Positions 10,491-19,490 of a stretch of DNA of 64,000 bases are shown here, piece by piece (the stretch's first letter is position 1; every line of letters starts with the position of its first letter). Source of the DNA: Escarpia spicata. Lineage: Eukaryota > Annelida > Polychaeta > Sabellida > Siboglinidae. The DNA lies in the NCBI GenBank assembly GCA_963995525.1, contig OZ023213.1, positions 42,392,276-42,456,275 of the forward strand, given 5' to 3'. The notes under the pieces are model-generated. The model worked only from the letters and a program-made list of their open reading frames with translations, had not been told where the DNA came from and made no database searches. The position numbers and the translations under genes are program-made.

Positions 10491-11289
10491 TATGTACGCT
10501 AGCACTGTTTGGGAGCTACAAGATGACAGAGGGCACTACAACAGAGATGCTCATGCTAGCACTGTTTGGTCTTACTAGACAGGCAGTGTATACACTGTAT
10601 CATTGGACCCACTGGTGATTTAAAAGTGTCATGCTAATGCTGTCTACAGTTTCCAGTATAGGTGGAAATAAGCGGGAAAGTTACGTTCAACAGAAAGAAC
10701 GTTTTAAGCAACATTTCTGATCGTGTATGCGGGAACAGGAAGAATACGACTTTTCTTCACATTTAAGCAGTCACTAGTATAGCGTTGACCTGGTGATCTT
10801 TTGTCCTAGTTAAACGCGACGCGATGGAGATAACGGGCGGATCGGTTTCAACGGGCGAGGATTTTCGTACGTTTTTTGATCGTGTATGCGGGAACGTTCA
10901 ACAGAAAGAATTCAACGTTTTAATCAACATTTCTGATCGTGTATGCGGGAACAGTAAACAGGAAGAATACGTTTTATTAAGCGACCAAAACTACAACAGA
11001 CTTTTCTTCACATTTAAGTAGTCACTAGTATGGTGTTGACCTGGTGATCTTTTGTCCTAGTTACACGGCTGCTGCGAGGCGATGGAGATAAGGCGCGGAT
11101 CGATTTCAACGTGTATGCTGGAGGCACTACAATGGAGAGGCTCATGCTAGCACTGTTTGGTGTTACGAAATGACAGAGGGCACTACAACTGAGAGGCTGA
11201 CGCTAGCACTGTTTCGGAGCTACACGATGACAGAGGGCACTACAACAGAGAGGCTCATGCCAGCACTATGTGGTCTTACTAGACAGGGA

Positions 11290-11460
11290 GACCTGGACCC
11301 TATCAGAGTCCCAGTCTTCCGTCTATAAGTTATATGTGTATGGGGGTGACTGGGCCCTGTCAGAGTCCCAACCTTCCGTCTATATGTTATATGTGTATGG
11401 GGGTGACTGGGCCCTGTCAGAGTCCCAACCTTCCGTCTATATGTTATATGTGTATGGGAT
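11290..11460 (-). repeat. 57-bp minisatellite, three units
   Basis: Inverted counterpart of 6985-7272 with two units fewer. Confidence 0.95.
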
Positions 11461-12474
11461 AAACTGCACAACTCAACAAAATGGCTAGACAAACAACTAA
11501 CACAAATCATGTATACAAAAATATTTCATTTATTTATTCATTCATTTCCAAGTACAACTGGTAGAAACATCATTCTAACAATGAATAAGCGGCCCTGGGA
11601 ACTTCCATAAGTCTGTTTCATGGCTCATAAACAATACCACTAGAGGGTAGAGAAAACGCATACATTACACACGCTAGAGGGAAGCGCTGGGTATTCCTTT
11701 GCCGCAGCTGGGTAGACCTGTCAGATGGGTGGTCCGGTGGTCCTGTCAATCAAAGGGTAAGTTGGGGGCGCGGATATACACTCCGTACTAAGGCGGAAAT
11801 TCCTGCTAAACCCTATACTGCCACGGCCTGCCCGCCGAACCGACCTTACACGCCACCCCCGTTGCAGCCTCTATTAGGAATCGTCGCCTTAGCACGGAGT
11901 ATATAGCCACGGCCCCAGGACGCGGGCGGCGCTTCATTGGATGCCCTGTGAATAGAAATAAATAAATGAAAACAAAAAAAATCTTGTATATATATTTATA
12001 GTTGTATATCGTTATAATGAATGTTTGTTTGTTTGTTTATTAAAAGAGCGTGACGTACGCACCTTTCGTGATGTGGAAGGCCCTTTCGTGCGACGCCCGC
12101 TTCGCGCCTCGTCATCATCTTGGCTAGGCGCTCCTGCGAATGCTGTTTGCGTGGGATAAAATACCGGTGACGCATCGACAGGCGCGCCACGTTATGTAAG
12201 TTGTTGACTATTGTTTACGCGGGAAAGCACCGCATCGAGGGGCGCGTCACGTTCGGCGTTATGTAAGTTGTTGACTATTGTTTTGAGTAATGGTTCAAAA
12301 TCGTTTAATGAAATTCTAAATGTTTTTATTGACAATAGCATTGGCAGAATCGCCTGTTGTGTAGCGTACGTGGTCAGGAGCACGCGCGCCCTTTACCAGG
12401 CCTGTATAAAGAGGCGGGTAAACCATATGTGTGTATTCTTGGTTAGAGTGATTCAGATATCGCAATGGCAGTGA

Positions 12475-12600
12475 GTGTGCACAACCTGTTGTGTTTGGAT
12501 ACTTGAACACAGGCAAGATTTGAACCTGCCACACACGACACTGGGACATCTTTGCCATAAACTGCACAACTCAACAAAATGGCTAGACAAACAACTAACA
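12475..12600 (-). repeat. SINE-like module with tRNA B-box, copy 3
   Basis: Minus-strand GGTTCAAATCTTGCC at about 12514-12528 with the GTTGTGCACACTCAC tail at 12470-12485. Same module as 5690-5850. Confidence 0.5.
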
Positions 12601-12654
12601 CAAATAATGTATACAAGAATATTTCATTTATTTATTCATTCATTTCCATTTACA

Positions 12655-13094
12655 GGCCGTCTAATGAGGAGGCGCCCAAAGGCTGGGAACGTGGATATAC
12701 GCTCCGCGCTAAGACAGTGGCGCCGAATAACCCCACCTCTATTACCACGACCTTCCCGCCGAGACGAACCTATAGCACGCCGCCACCATTACAGCCGAGA
12801 CGGACCAACCGAGGCACTGCCGCCGTACGCGGCGTCGTTAGGCCTGATCCGCACGCGAAAGATTGGCGAGATCGACGCGACTCGGACACCGAGTTATGGT
12901 CGACCCCAGTCCCACCGGAGAGGACAGGGCGGCGCGGCTTTGGACTGCCACCTCAACGCACCCCAGTCTCCTTACCTCAGCCATCATCACAAGCCACACT
13001 TCACGGACATCCGCTATTATCATCGACACCACCGAGGGCCATAGCGCGGCGCTGCTTTGGATTGCCACCTCAACGCAGCCCCACTCCCTTTTAA
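12655..13094 (+). CDS. proline/arginine-rich ORF of E1 module, diverged copy (uncertain gene)
   Basis: Open frame following a TTCCATTTACAG acceptor-like site. It is a clear but diverged relative of 14802-15275: the PPPLQPRRTNRGTAAVRGVV segment is recognisable and an internal FGLPPQRTP/S segment occurs twice. The left arm lacks a matching copy. Divergence with the frame still open is slightly better evidence for a coding past than the arm-to-arm identity, but no domain is recognised. Confidence 0.25.
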
Positions 13095-13319
13095 ACAAAC
13101 AATCATTCATTATAACTATTTATTTATTTCTATTCACGGGTGCACCTCAATGCAAACAAACATTCATATACAAGAATCATTTATTTATTTATTTATTCAT
13201 TTCTATTCACGGGTCATCTAATGAGTCACAAACATTCATATGCAACTATAAATATAGGTGGAAATAAAATATCCATGCAATTCGGTAATGTTACAAATGC
13301 GGCTGAAGTTGTTGAATGG

Positions 13320-13470
13320 AATCCGTGAGTGTGCACAGCCTGTTGTGTTTGACTACTTGAACACAGGCAAGATTTGAACCTGCCACACACGACACTGGGT
13401 CACCATAAACTGCACAACTCAACAACAACAACAAAACGGCTAAACAAACAAACAACTTACACAAATTATG
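13320..13470 (-). repeat. SINE-like module with tRNA B-box, copy 4
   Basis: Minus-strand GGTTCAAATCTTGCC at about 13368-13383. Mirror of 5690-5850. Confidence 0.5.
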
Positions 13471-13599
13471 TATGGCACCAAAATGCAAAACAAACATTCA
13501 TATACAAGAATCATTTATTTATTTACAAACATTCATATACAAGAATCATTTATTTATTTATTTATTTATTCATTTCTATTCACTGTCCATCTAATTGAG

Positions 13600-13989
13600 C
13601 GGCGTACGACTGCAGTCGGTCGATCGGTCCGCCTTGGCTGCAATGGAGGCGGCGTTTTGCAGGTTCGTGTTGGCGGTCGGGCCGCCCGCGCAAGAGTGGC
13701 GCGACGCAGAAACACCAATTTATGGGTGTCGCTCCCTCCTCGCCCACGGGAGCGAGACTCGGACACCGATTTATGGGGGTTGACCGCTCCTGCCCCAAGG
13801 GTGCGGACAGGGCGGCCCAAATTTAGACCATCGCCTCAACGCACCCCATTAGCCTTACCTAAACCACCGAGGGCCCCAGGGCGGCGACAACAACGGCACT
13901 GCTTTGGATTGCCACATGATCACGTCCCGTCATCAGATTCATCATCGCAGGATGGCAATAGAGTATTTATCGGCATCCTCCGTAGCTAG
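13600..13989 (+). CDS. proline/arginine-rich ORF, mirror of 5178-5570 (uncertain gene)
   Basis: Essentially identical to its left-arm counterpart, ending ...SSSQDGNRVFIGILRS. See 3896-4369 for the arguments for and against coding. Confidence 0.2.
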   Translation, partial: RRTTAVGRSVRLGCNGGGVLQVRVGGRAARARVARRRNTNLWVSLPPRPRERDSDTDLWGLTAPAPRVRTGRPKFRPSPQRTPLALPKPPRAPGRRQQRHCFGLPHDHVPSSDSSSQDGNRVFIGILRS

Positions 13990-14489
13990 ATTAAGGCTTC
14001 ATTTCTACCTCATTAAACTATAACAGTCAACGACTAGTCGTTTGATTTTGACGCCTCTCGATGCGCGCGCAACCCGATGGCGCAGTCAACAACTTACATA
14101 AAACTAATGCGTCATTTGCCACCGCGTAAACACGCCTCTCGATGCGTGCGCACCCAGATGGCGCAGTCAACAACCTACATGAAACTAATGCGTCATTTGC
14201 CACCGCGTAAACAGGCCGCCATGTCAGGTCGCTCCAAAACAGTCGTCACACATCACGAACGGTACGTCACACTCTTTTAAACAAACAACCAATCATTACA
14301 ACTATTTATTTATATTCACGGGTGCACCTAAATACAAACAAACATTCATATACAAGAATCATTTATTTATTTATTTATTTAGTCATTTCTATTCACGGGT
14401 CATCTAATGAGTCACAAACATTCATATGCAACTATAAATATAGGTGGAAATATCCATGCAATTCGGTGATGTTGCAGGTGAAGTTGTTG

Positions 14490-14640
14490 AATGGAATCCG
14501 TGAGTGTGCACAACCTGTTGTGTTTGGCTACTTAACACAGGCGAGATTTGAACACGCCACACACGACACGTCTTCACCATAAACTGCACAACTCAACCGG
14601 CTAAACAAACAACTTACACAAATTATGTATGGTAAAACAA
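14490..14640 (-). repeat. SINE-like module with tRNA B-box, copy 5
   Basis: Minus-strand GTTCAAATCTCGCC at about 14540-14554. Mirror of 4560-4740, including its variant B-box. Confidence 0.45.
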
Positions 14641-14801
14641 ACATTCATATACAAGAATTATTTATTTATTAATTCATTTCTATTCACTGTCCATCTAATG
14701 AGAGGGTCCCCAAACAAACATTCATATACAACTATAAATATATATACAAGAATATTTTCATTTATTTATTCAGTCATTTCTATTCACAGGTCGCCTAATG
14801 A

Positions 14802-15275
14802 GTGGCCACCCAAAGGCTGGGACGTGGCTACACGCTTCGCGCTATGGCAGCGGCGCCGAATACACCCGCCTCTGTCACTACGGCCCGACCGCCAACACGA
14901 ACCTGCGAAATGCCGCCTCCATTGCAGCCAAGGCGGACCGATCGACCGATTGCAGTCGTACGCGGCATCGTTAGGCCGCCCCCGCAAGAGTGGCGCGACC
15001 CAGACACCAATTTATGGGTGTCGCTCCCTCCTCGCCCACGGGAGCGAGACTCGGACACCGATTTATGGGGGTTGTCCGCTCCTGCCCCATGGGTGCTGAC
15101 AGGGCGGCCCGAATTTAGACCACCGCACCAACGCACCCCATTAGCCTTACCTCGGTGCCCAGCGCGGCGGCGACAACAACGGCACTGCTTTGGATTGCCA
15201 CATGATCACGTCCCGTCATCAGATTCATCATCGCAGGATGGCAATAGAATATTTGTCGGCATCCTCCGTAGCTAG
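14802..15275 (+). CDS. proline/arginine-rich ORF, mirror of 3896-4369 (uncertain gene)
   Basis: 157-aa frame preceded by a CATTTCTATTCACAG acceptor-like site at 14774-14788. Differs from the left-arm copy at only a few residues (for example T/A, S/T, G/E and H/P changes). Function unknown. Confidence 0.25.
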   Translation: MATQRLGRGYTLRAMAAAPNTPASVTTARPPTRTCEMPPPLQPRRTDRPIAVVRGIVRPPPQEWRDPDTNLWVSLPPRPRERDSDTDLWGLSAPAPWVLTGRPEFRPPHQRTPLALPRCPARRRQQRHCFGLPHDHVPSSDSSSQDGNRIFVGILRS

Positions 15276-16433
15276 ACTAAGGCTTCATTTCTGCCTCATT
15301 AAACTATAACAGTCAACGACTAGTCGTTTGATTCTTTCCAACGCACAAAACCACTGTATGTCCCTACGAGAGCCAACTAAACGAACTATAGTAGGCTTGC
15401 TTATAAACGAAACACTGTACGCTATAAATACACTACTACTAGAAGGCGTCACGACTCACGACAAAGCAGGAATGTTACAGCCGTCACTAGCAGCGTACGG
15501 ACTTTACACCAGTGCCTGTATCAAGTTTCACAACAACCCAGCGTAGAACTTTTATACGTGGTTATGTGGTTATGTACGTGGTTATGATTATAGCCACTTT
15601 CGGCCTTATCAACGCAGCTCCAATTAACAGGCAACTCTTTTATACAGTGGTTTTGTGCCGGTACAATGGTTATAGGCAATATTCAGTTGTTTTAGCCCTA
15701 CCTTAGGTCTGACGATCCAAACAACGCCACTAGAGTGCAGAGAAACGAAAACACACATTACAGCGGTCACTAGCAGCGTACGGACTTTACACCAGTCCCT
15801 GTATCAAGTTTCACAACAACACAGCCGCCTAACAGCGTATAACTTTTATACGTGTTTATGTACTGGTACAGTGATTATAACCACTCAGTACTAATTTCGT
15901 ACTCATCAACGCAGCTCCAATTAGCAGGCAACTCTTTTATACAGTGGTTTTGTGCCGGTACAATGGCTATAGGCAATATTCAGTTATTTTAGCCCTACCT
16001 TAGGTCTGACGATCAAAACGGCGCCACTAGAGTGCACAGAAACGAAAACATACACGCAAAGGGCACGGGGTCAACGCTGAACATCTCCTTAATACAGCAG
16101 ATTGTTGCCCTAGACTCATTCTAAGCCTCTGATTTGTTGTTGGGCCTGTCAATCACGCCCCTCAAGTATAGAGAAACGAAACACATACATTACACGCACT
16201 AAGGGCAACGGGTCAGCGACGTTGGGTGGTCCTGTCAATCAAAGGTAATTAAGGGTATTTAGTTCCGGTGCTAAGTTTTAGGAAAAAGTGCAAAATCCTT
16301 TGATGTTGACTTTTTCTCTATAGGTGCTAAGTTTTAGGAAAACATTGTGGGGCGGAGCCTATTCCTTTGATCTTCCTTTGATCTTGGGTACATGACCTTT
16401 TTACACGGGGGCGAAAACCACACGCTTATTACT

Positions 16434-16439
16434 AACGAG
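16434..16439. repeat. 6-bp target site duplication of E1, right copy
   Basis: AACGAG, identical to 2722-2727. Confidence 0.85.
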
Positions 16440-17327
16440 AAGAGCTGACGAAGTCCGTGTCGTCAGCGTACTCGACGTCCAGCGGTAGGGTGGCATCGGC
16501 TGGTGGACGTGTCGGGAGGCGCGAACGAAGGTCACGGAGTGCCGCTTCGAGGTACACAATGAATAACACCGGTCTGAGGCTGTCGCGACGTGGCGGCGAG
16601 TAGGTAGCGAATCATCCGCAGTTCCGACTCGCCGAGGAATGTTTGTAGCGTATCAAGCAGCTTGTCGCGACGTATGGTGTCGAAGGCGAGACTCAGATCG
16701 ATGCCGAGGAATTCGATTTATACGTGCTGACGCTGCACTTTAACACACAGCCAACGATACCCGAAGACTACGTCCGCGTCGGAATCCCGATTGCGACGGC
16801 GACAGGTAGTCGTCAACTTTCGGCGCGATCCTCGATAGTACGATGAGAGACAGTGTCTTTCGGAGTACTGATAGTAAGACTATCGGACGCACACTCGATA
16901 GTGGACCTATTGGTTTGCCCGGCTTCTGTATTAATACGAGCACACCTTTGCCTAGGTCGAGCGGTTCGTGTTTTTCCAGTGCATCGTTGAAAATGCTGGC
17001 AATTGTGTTTGCTAACAGGCAGGCCGTGCATTTGAAAAATTCGGCCGGTATGCCATCTTGCTCGTTGGCTCGGCCGCTGTTCAATTTCCCGATCGCTCGC
17101 TTGACTTCTTCTGCTGTGATTGGGTCTGCCAGTCGCGATGGTCTTCCTGTGAAGGCAGGCAGTTCTTGTATAGCTTCGTCGCTGAACTGGCGACTAAAGT
17201 GTTCGGTGACCCGCGCGTTCAGTTCGGCTTTGTTACAGATAACGCTTCCTGAGTCGTCGTGGATCGTTAGCTTGACTGCACGTTTCCTCGTCATTTCATG
17301 AACGGCACGAAACATTTTTTGCGCCAT
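16440..17327 (-). pseudogene. LINE C fragment: reverse transcriptase core
   Basis: The minus frame 17327-16740 carries the start of a non-LTR reverse transcriptase: RPSRLADPITAEEVKRAIG, then GVLVLIQKPGKP, RPIVLLSVLRKTLS and SQSGFRRGRS. Further on, at 16459-16470, EYADDTDFVS is the catalytic YADD box, in another frame, so at least one frameshift lies between 16740 and 16600. The 5' part (endonuclease) is at 29506-30694 beyond E2 and the 3' part at 2028-2721 beyond E1. At the E2 junction the frame continues directly from ...SARLDR into MAQKMFRAVHEM once E2 and one duplication are removed. Confidence 0.85.
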
Positions 17328-17333
17328 CGTGTC
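17328..17333. repeat. 6-bp target site duplication of E2, left copy
   Basis: CGTGTC next to AGTAGTAATAG; the right copy 29506-29511 is CCTGTC, one mismatch. Confidence 0.7.
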
Positions 17334-17375
17334 AGTAGTAATAGAGGTCCCTTATGGTGGACGCTGGCGCCTCCT

Positions 17376-17416
17376 GGTGGCAATCCCATGTTAAGAGATA
17401 GGAATTGCCACCAGAC
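17376..17416. other. subterminal hairpin around ATGTTAAGAGATAGG
   Basis: CTGGTGGCAAT and ATTGCCACCAG form an 11-bp stem enclosing CCCATGTTAAGAGATAGGA, about 45-80 bp from the tip. The right end (29430-29463) has the same core with one arm changed. E3 carries the same ATGTTAAGAGATAGG 74 bp from its own tip. Confidence 0.6.
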
Positions 17417-17559
17417 CGCGCCAAGCGCTTTTCCCGCCAATTATGCAAATTAGGTCTTTGGAGCGTCTCGGAGGAAGTGCAATTGACCAATCACGAGCGA
17501 GCTGGGCCTTGTGGGCGTGGTTAGTTATGCAATTGAGCTTGGAAAAGTATTTCCTACCC

Positions 17560-17800
17560 CGGATTAAAGCATAGGGATTTTAACCCCATGTTAAAGCATA
17601 GGCCATTTTAATCCCACGTTAAAGCATAGGCCATTTTTATCGCAAAGGTATCCGACCACTTTTCGAATTTTAACCCCATGTTAAAGCATAGGCCATTTTT
17701 ATCGCAAAGGTATCCGACTACTTTTCGAATTTTTATCCCGGGTTAAAGCATAGGCCATTTTTATCCCATGTTAAAACATAGGAGCTGTTATCGTAAAGGT
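17560..17800 (+). repeat. E2 subterminal reiterated motif (left)
   Basis: CCCATGTTAAAGCATAGGCCATTTTTAT and variants recur about seven times, interleaved with CGCAAAGGTATCCGACCACTTTTCGAATTT. The same array is at 29025-29285 and, in changed form, in E3 at 34360-34870. Confidence 0.85.
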
Positions 17801-18211
17801 ACGCGACCACTTTTTGAATAAAATAACATATACCGAACACCATTTGAATAGGCTACTCACGAGATTGCTTGATCCGGATGCCGAGGCTTCGCCAAGGAAC
17901 CGACCCGTTATTTGTTTGACGATGACGTGTCCAATATGTGGTGTTATAGTAAGGCGTTGTTATAACAAAAGGCTTATAAATTCAACGGAGACCGTTTTAT
18001 CTGAAGTAATGTATACGAAATGTTTTTTCCGAATAGAGTGACCAAGGAGTACTGTCCAAATTCGTGTCTACTGCACGCTTGCATGCAATAGAGCACCGTG
18101 ACGGATACTTCATGAACCACAAACACCACTTTATGTGACGTCATGACGCAGTGACATCGTTAAAACTCTGCAGTCTGTGCTTTTGAATTTTCTACTCTAC
18201 AATCTGTGATC
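17801..18211. other. E2 TIR spacer, no gene
   Basis: No ORF is supported here. 17820-18030 is nearly identical to E3 at 34880-35100, and to the right TIR at 28830-29040. Confidence 0.6.
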
Positions 18212-18260
18212 TTTCGGCACGCCCACGCGACCTTTATGTTCTGTTGAACTGTTATAAAAG
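18212..18260 (+). promoter_or_regulatory. TIR promoter: TTTCGGCACGCCCACG element plus TATA box
   Basis: TTTCGGCACGCCCACGCGACC at 18212-18232 is followed, about 17 bp after the CTTTA, by TATAAAAG at 18253-18260; an ATG comes at 18307. The pair recurs with similar spacing at 19405-19450, at 28577-28627 (minus) and in E3. The combination and spacing are seen directly; promoter function is inferred. Confidence 0.65.
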
Positions 18261-18306
18261 TCCTGCGTCTGTTTTTTTGTGATCGTTATATCTTACATTT
18301 TGGAAG

Positions 18307-18699
18307 ATGAACAACATGACTAGTGATAACGTCCGACAAGGGATTTTGCTACCGAAGGCGCAGCCTTCTCCGACTATGGGACCACTCGACCTCTCGACCC
18401 AGACAATCAACCCGGACCAACAGCCAACGACCAGTTCAACGACCAGTTCGACGACCAGTTCAACGACCAGTCCGACGACCAGTTCAACGACCAGTCCGAT
18501 GACCAGTTTGACGACCAGCCCGATGACCAGTTTGACGATCAAAACAATTTCGTCTCTGTCATCAGCTCCGACAACCGACCCAATCATCAACCTGACGACA
18601 TCACCTCCGACGAAGCGTCAGAAGCTTCACGAGACTTCGGATGACACATCACACGAGAGTACCGACGAGACAAGAGATATGCCACGAGACTACGGATGA
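18307..18699 (+). CDS. small TIR ORF with PLDLS motif and Thr/Ser repeats
   Basis: A 130-aa frame that starts 47 bp downstream of a TATA box and is uninterrupted, unlike most genes in E2. Order: N-terminal about 20 residues; GPLDLSTQ at about residues 20-28, which contains PLDLS, the consensus of the CtBP co-repressor-binding motif PxDLS; a TTSSTTSSTTSP-type tandem repeat (residues 40-70) from 12- to 30-bp DNA repeats; a PPTKRQKL nuclear-localisation-like run near residue 98; an acidic TSDDTSHESTDETRD tail. Two further copies lie in the right TIR. A short linear motif can arise by chance. Some adintoviruses and adenoviruses carry small regulators with such motifs, so an early regulatory protein is a reasonable guess, not a finding. 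Confidence 0.5.
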   Translation: MNNMTSDNVRQGILLPKAQPSPTMGPLDLSTQTINPDQQPTTSSTTSSTTSSTTSPTTSSTTSPMTSLTTSPMTSLTIKTISSLSSAPTTDPIINLTTSPPTKRQKLHETSDDTSHESTDETRDMPRDYG

Positions 18700-18766
18700 C
18701 GGATGACGTACAATTCATCTCGCCATTCATTTCATTGCTTACACTTGAACCGTAAACACGTACATT

Positions 18767-19024
18767 ATGAGCTTATCGACTAGTCTACCAGCTGCCAACA
18801 AGCCCACACCATCACCATCCTTGGCACCGTTCCAGTGCCCAAATTGCAAGAGACATTTCTCTCGTCGGGAAAACTTGAAACGCCACATTGCCACCGTTCA
18901 CGGTGGACGATCGACAAACACCTCGTCACTGGATTCACTTATATTGGGACCCGCTATAACACCAACGTCTCTGGTCCCAGCGACCAGCTCGACATTCGTG
19001 TCTCCATCTCAAGTTATCGTAAAG
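18767..19024 (+). CDS. zinc-finger first exon (alternative 5' exon)
   Basis: ATG at 18767 opens an 86-codon exon ending at AAAG|GTATGT (donor at 19025). It encodes a proline-rich lead and one classical C2H2 finger, CPNCKRHFSRRENLKRHI...H, at about residues 24-46, then a Ser/Thr-rich linker ending SPSQVIVK. It ends in phase 0, the same phase as the polymerase exon at 19711, so it may be an alternative first exon of that gene. The right TIR has the same finger and linker, there fused directly to a different protein (26369-27100). Confidence 0.55.
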
Positions 19025-19059
19025 GTATGTGATGATATTTTGAATTTTCGGCGTGGAAC

Positions 19060-19400
19060 AAGCGACGCTACTGGCGACGTATCTGGTCTTGTTTGTTTGT
19101 TGCGCGCGAGCGCGCGCGAACCGCACCGTGATTGCGCAATGCCATCGCTCGCGGCTATAAATAAACTCGTACGCGGAGACGTATTTAAACTTGTTTGTTT
19201 GTTGCGCGCGGGAACTGTACTGTGATTGGACAATGTCAATCCTTGTGGCTATAAATAAACTCGTACGCGGAGACGTGTCTGAACTTGTTTGTTTGTTGCG
19301 CGCGGGAACTGCACTGTGATTGGACAAGGTCAATGTTTGTGGCTATAAATAAACTCGTACGCGAAGACGTGTCTGAACTTGTTTGTTTTTGTTCGTGCAC
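19060..19400 (+). promoter_or_regulatory. 94-bp tandem repeats, each with ATTGG and TATA boxes
   Basis: CTATAAATAAACTCGTACGC occurs at 19155, 19249 and 19343, exactly 94 bp apart. Each is preceded by GTGATTGGACAA or GTGATTGCGCAA (inverted CCAAT box, third copy from the top altered) about 25 bp upstream and followed by CTTGTTTGTTTGTTGCGCGCG. A fourth, diverged unit at 19445 becomes the TATA box of the polymerase gene. This looks like an amplified promoter. E3 has a relative at 35205-35280. Confidence 0.6.
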
Positions 19401-19404
19401 GAGC

Positions 19405-19452
19405 TTTTCGGCACGCCCACGTGACCTTAACGTTCAACATGCGGCTATATAA
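19405..19452 (+). promoter_or_regulatory. polymerase gene promoter
   Basis: TTTTCGGCACGCCCACGTGACC at about 19405-19426 includes the palindromic E-box CACGTG; about 20 bp later comes CTATATAAG (19445-19453), and the ATG is at 19491. Confidence 0.65.
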
Positions 19453-19490
19453 GTCCGTGGAGACGATCTGCTTGTCATTCGTCATTCGAC

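Larger units (their letters stand above)
2728..16433. mobile_element. E1, giant fold-back element with Polinton-type ends (non-autonomous)
   Basis: The two halves of this 13.7-kb segment are inverted copies of each other. The left tip reads AGTAGTAAGCGTGTGG and the right tip, on the minus strand, AGTAATAAGCGTGTGG. Identical AACGAG copies flank it. Ends of 5'-AG...CT-3' with 6-bp duplications are established Polinton/Maverick features. No polymerase, integrase, protease, ATPase or capsid gene is visible, so it would have to be mobilised in trans. The arms are mosaics: tandem promoter-like blocks, SINE-derived modules, proline/arginine-rich ORFs and 57-bp minisatellites. Arm lengths differ (6351 and 7129 bp) mainly because array copy number differs and the right arm has an extra module near 12580-13320. 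An exact TATAAAAGTCCTGCG core promoter is shared with E2. Confidence 0.85.
9305..16433 (-). repeat. E1 right arm
   Basis: Inverted copy of 2728-9078, longer by about 780 bp. The excess is mostly a further SINE/ORF module at about 12580-13320 and extra 57-bp units at 9787-10490. Confidence 0.9.
17334..19015 (+). repeat. E2 left terminal inverted repeat
   Basis: Matches the minus strand of the right end from 29505 inward; the first 240 bp differ at only a few positions. Homology ends inside a coding exon, at ...CTCAAGT (19013-19015 / about 26955), after which left and right genes diverge. It therefore contains promoters, a complete small ORF and the zinc-finger first exon. Confidence 0.85.

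Noticed and set aside
9806..10618. 270-aa and 180-aa frames in the right arm of E1.
   Set aside because: They are translations of the 57-bp minisatellite, open in several frames on both strands.
2740..16433. The large palindrome as an assembly artefact.
   Set aside because: Arms differ in array copy number, point changes and an extra module, and exact 6-bp duplications flank the whole. An artefact would give identical arms and no target duplication. Long reads are still needed.
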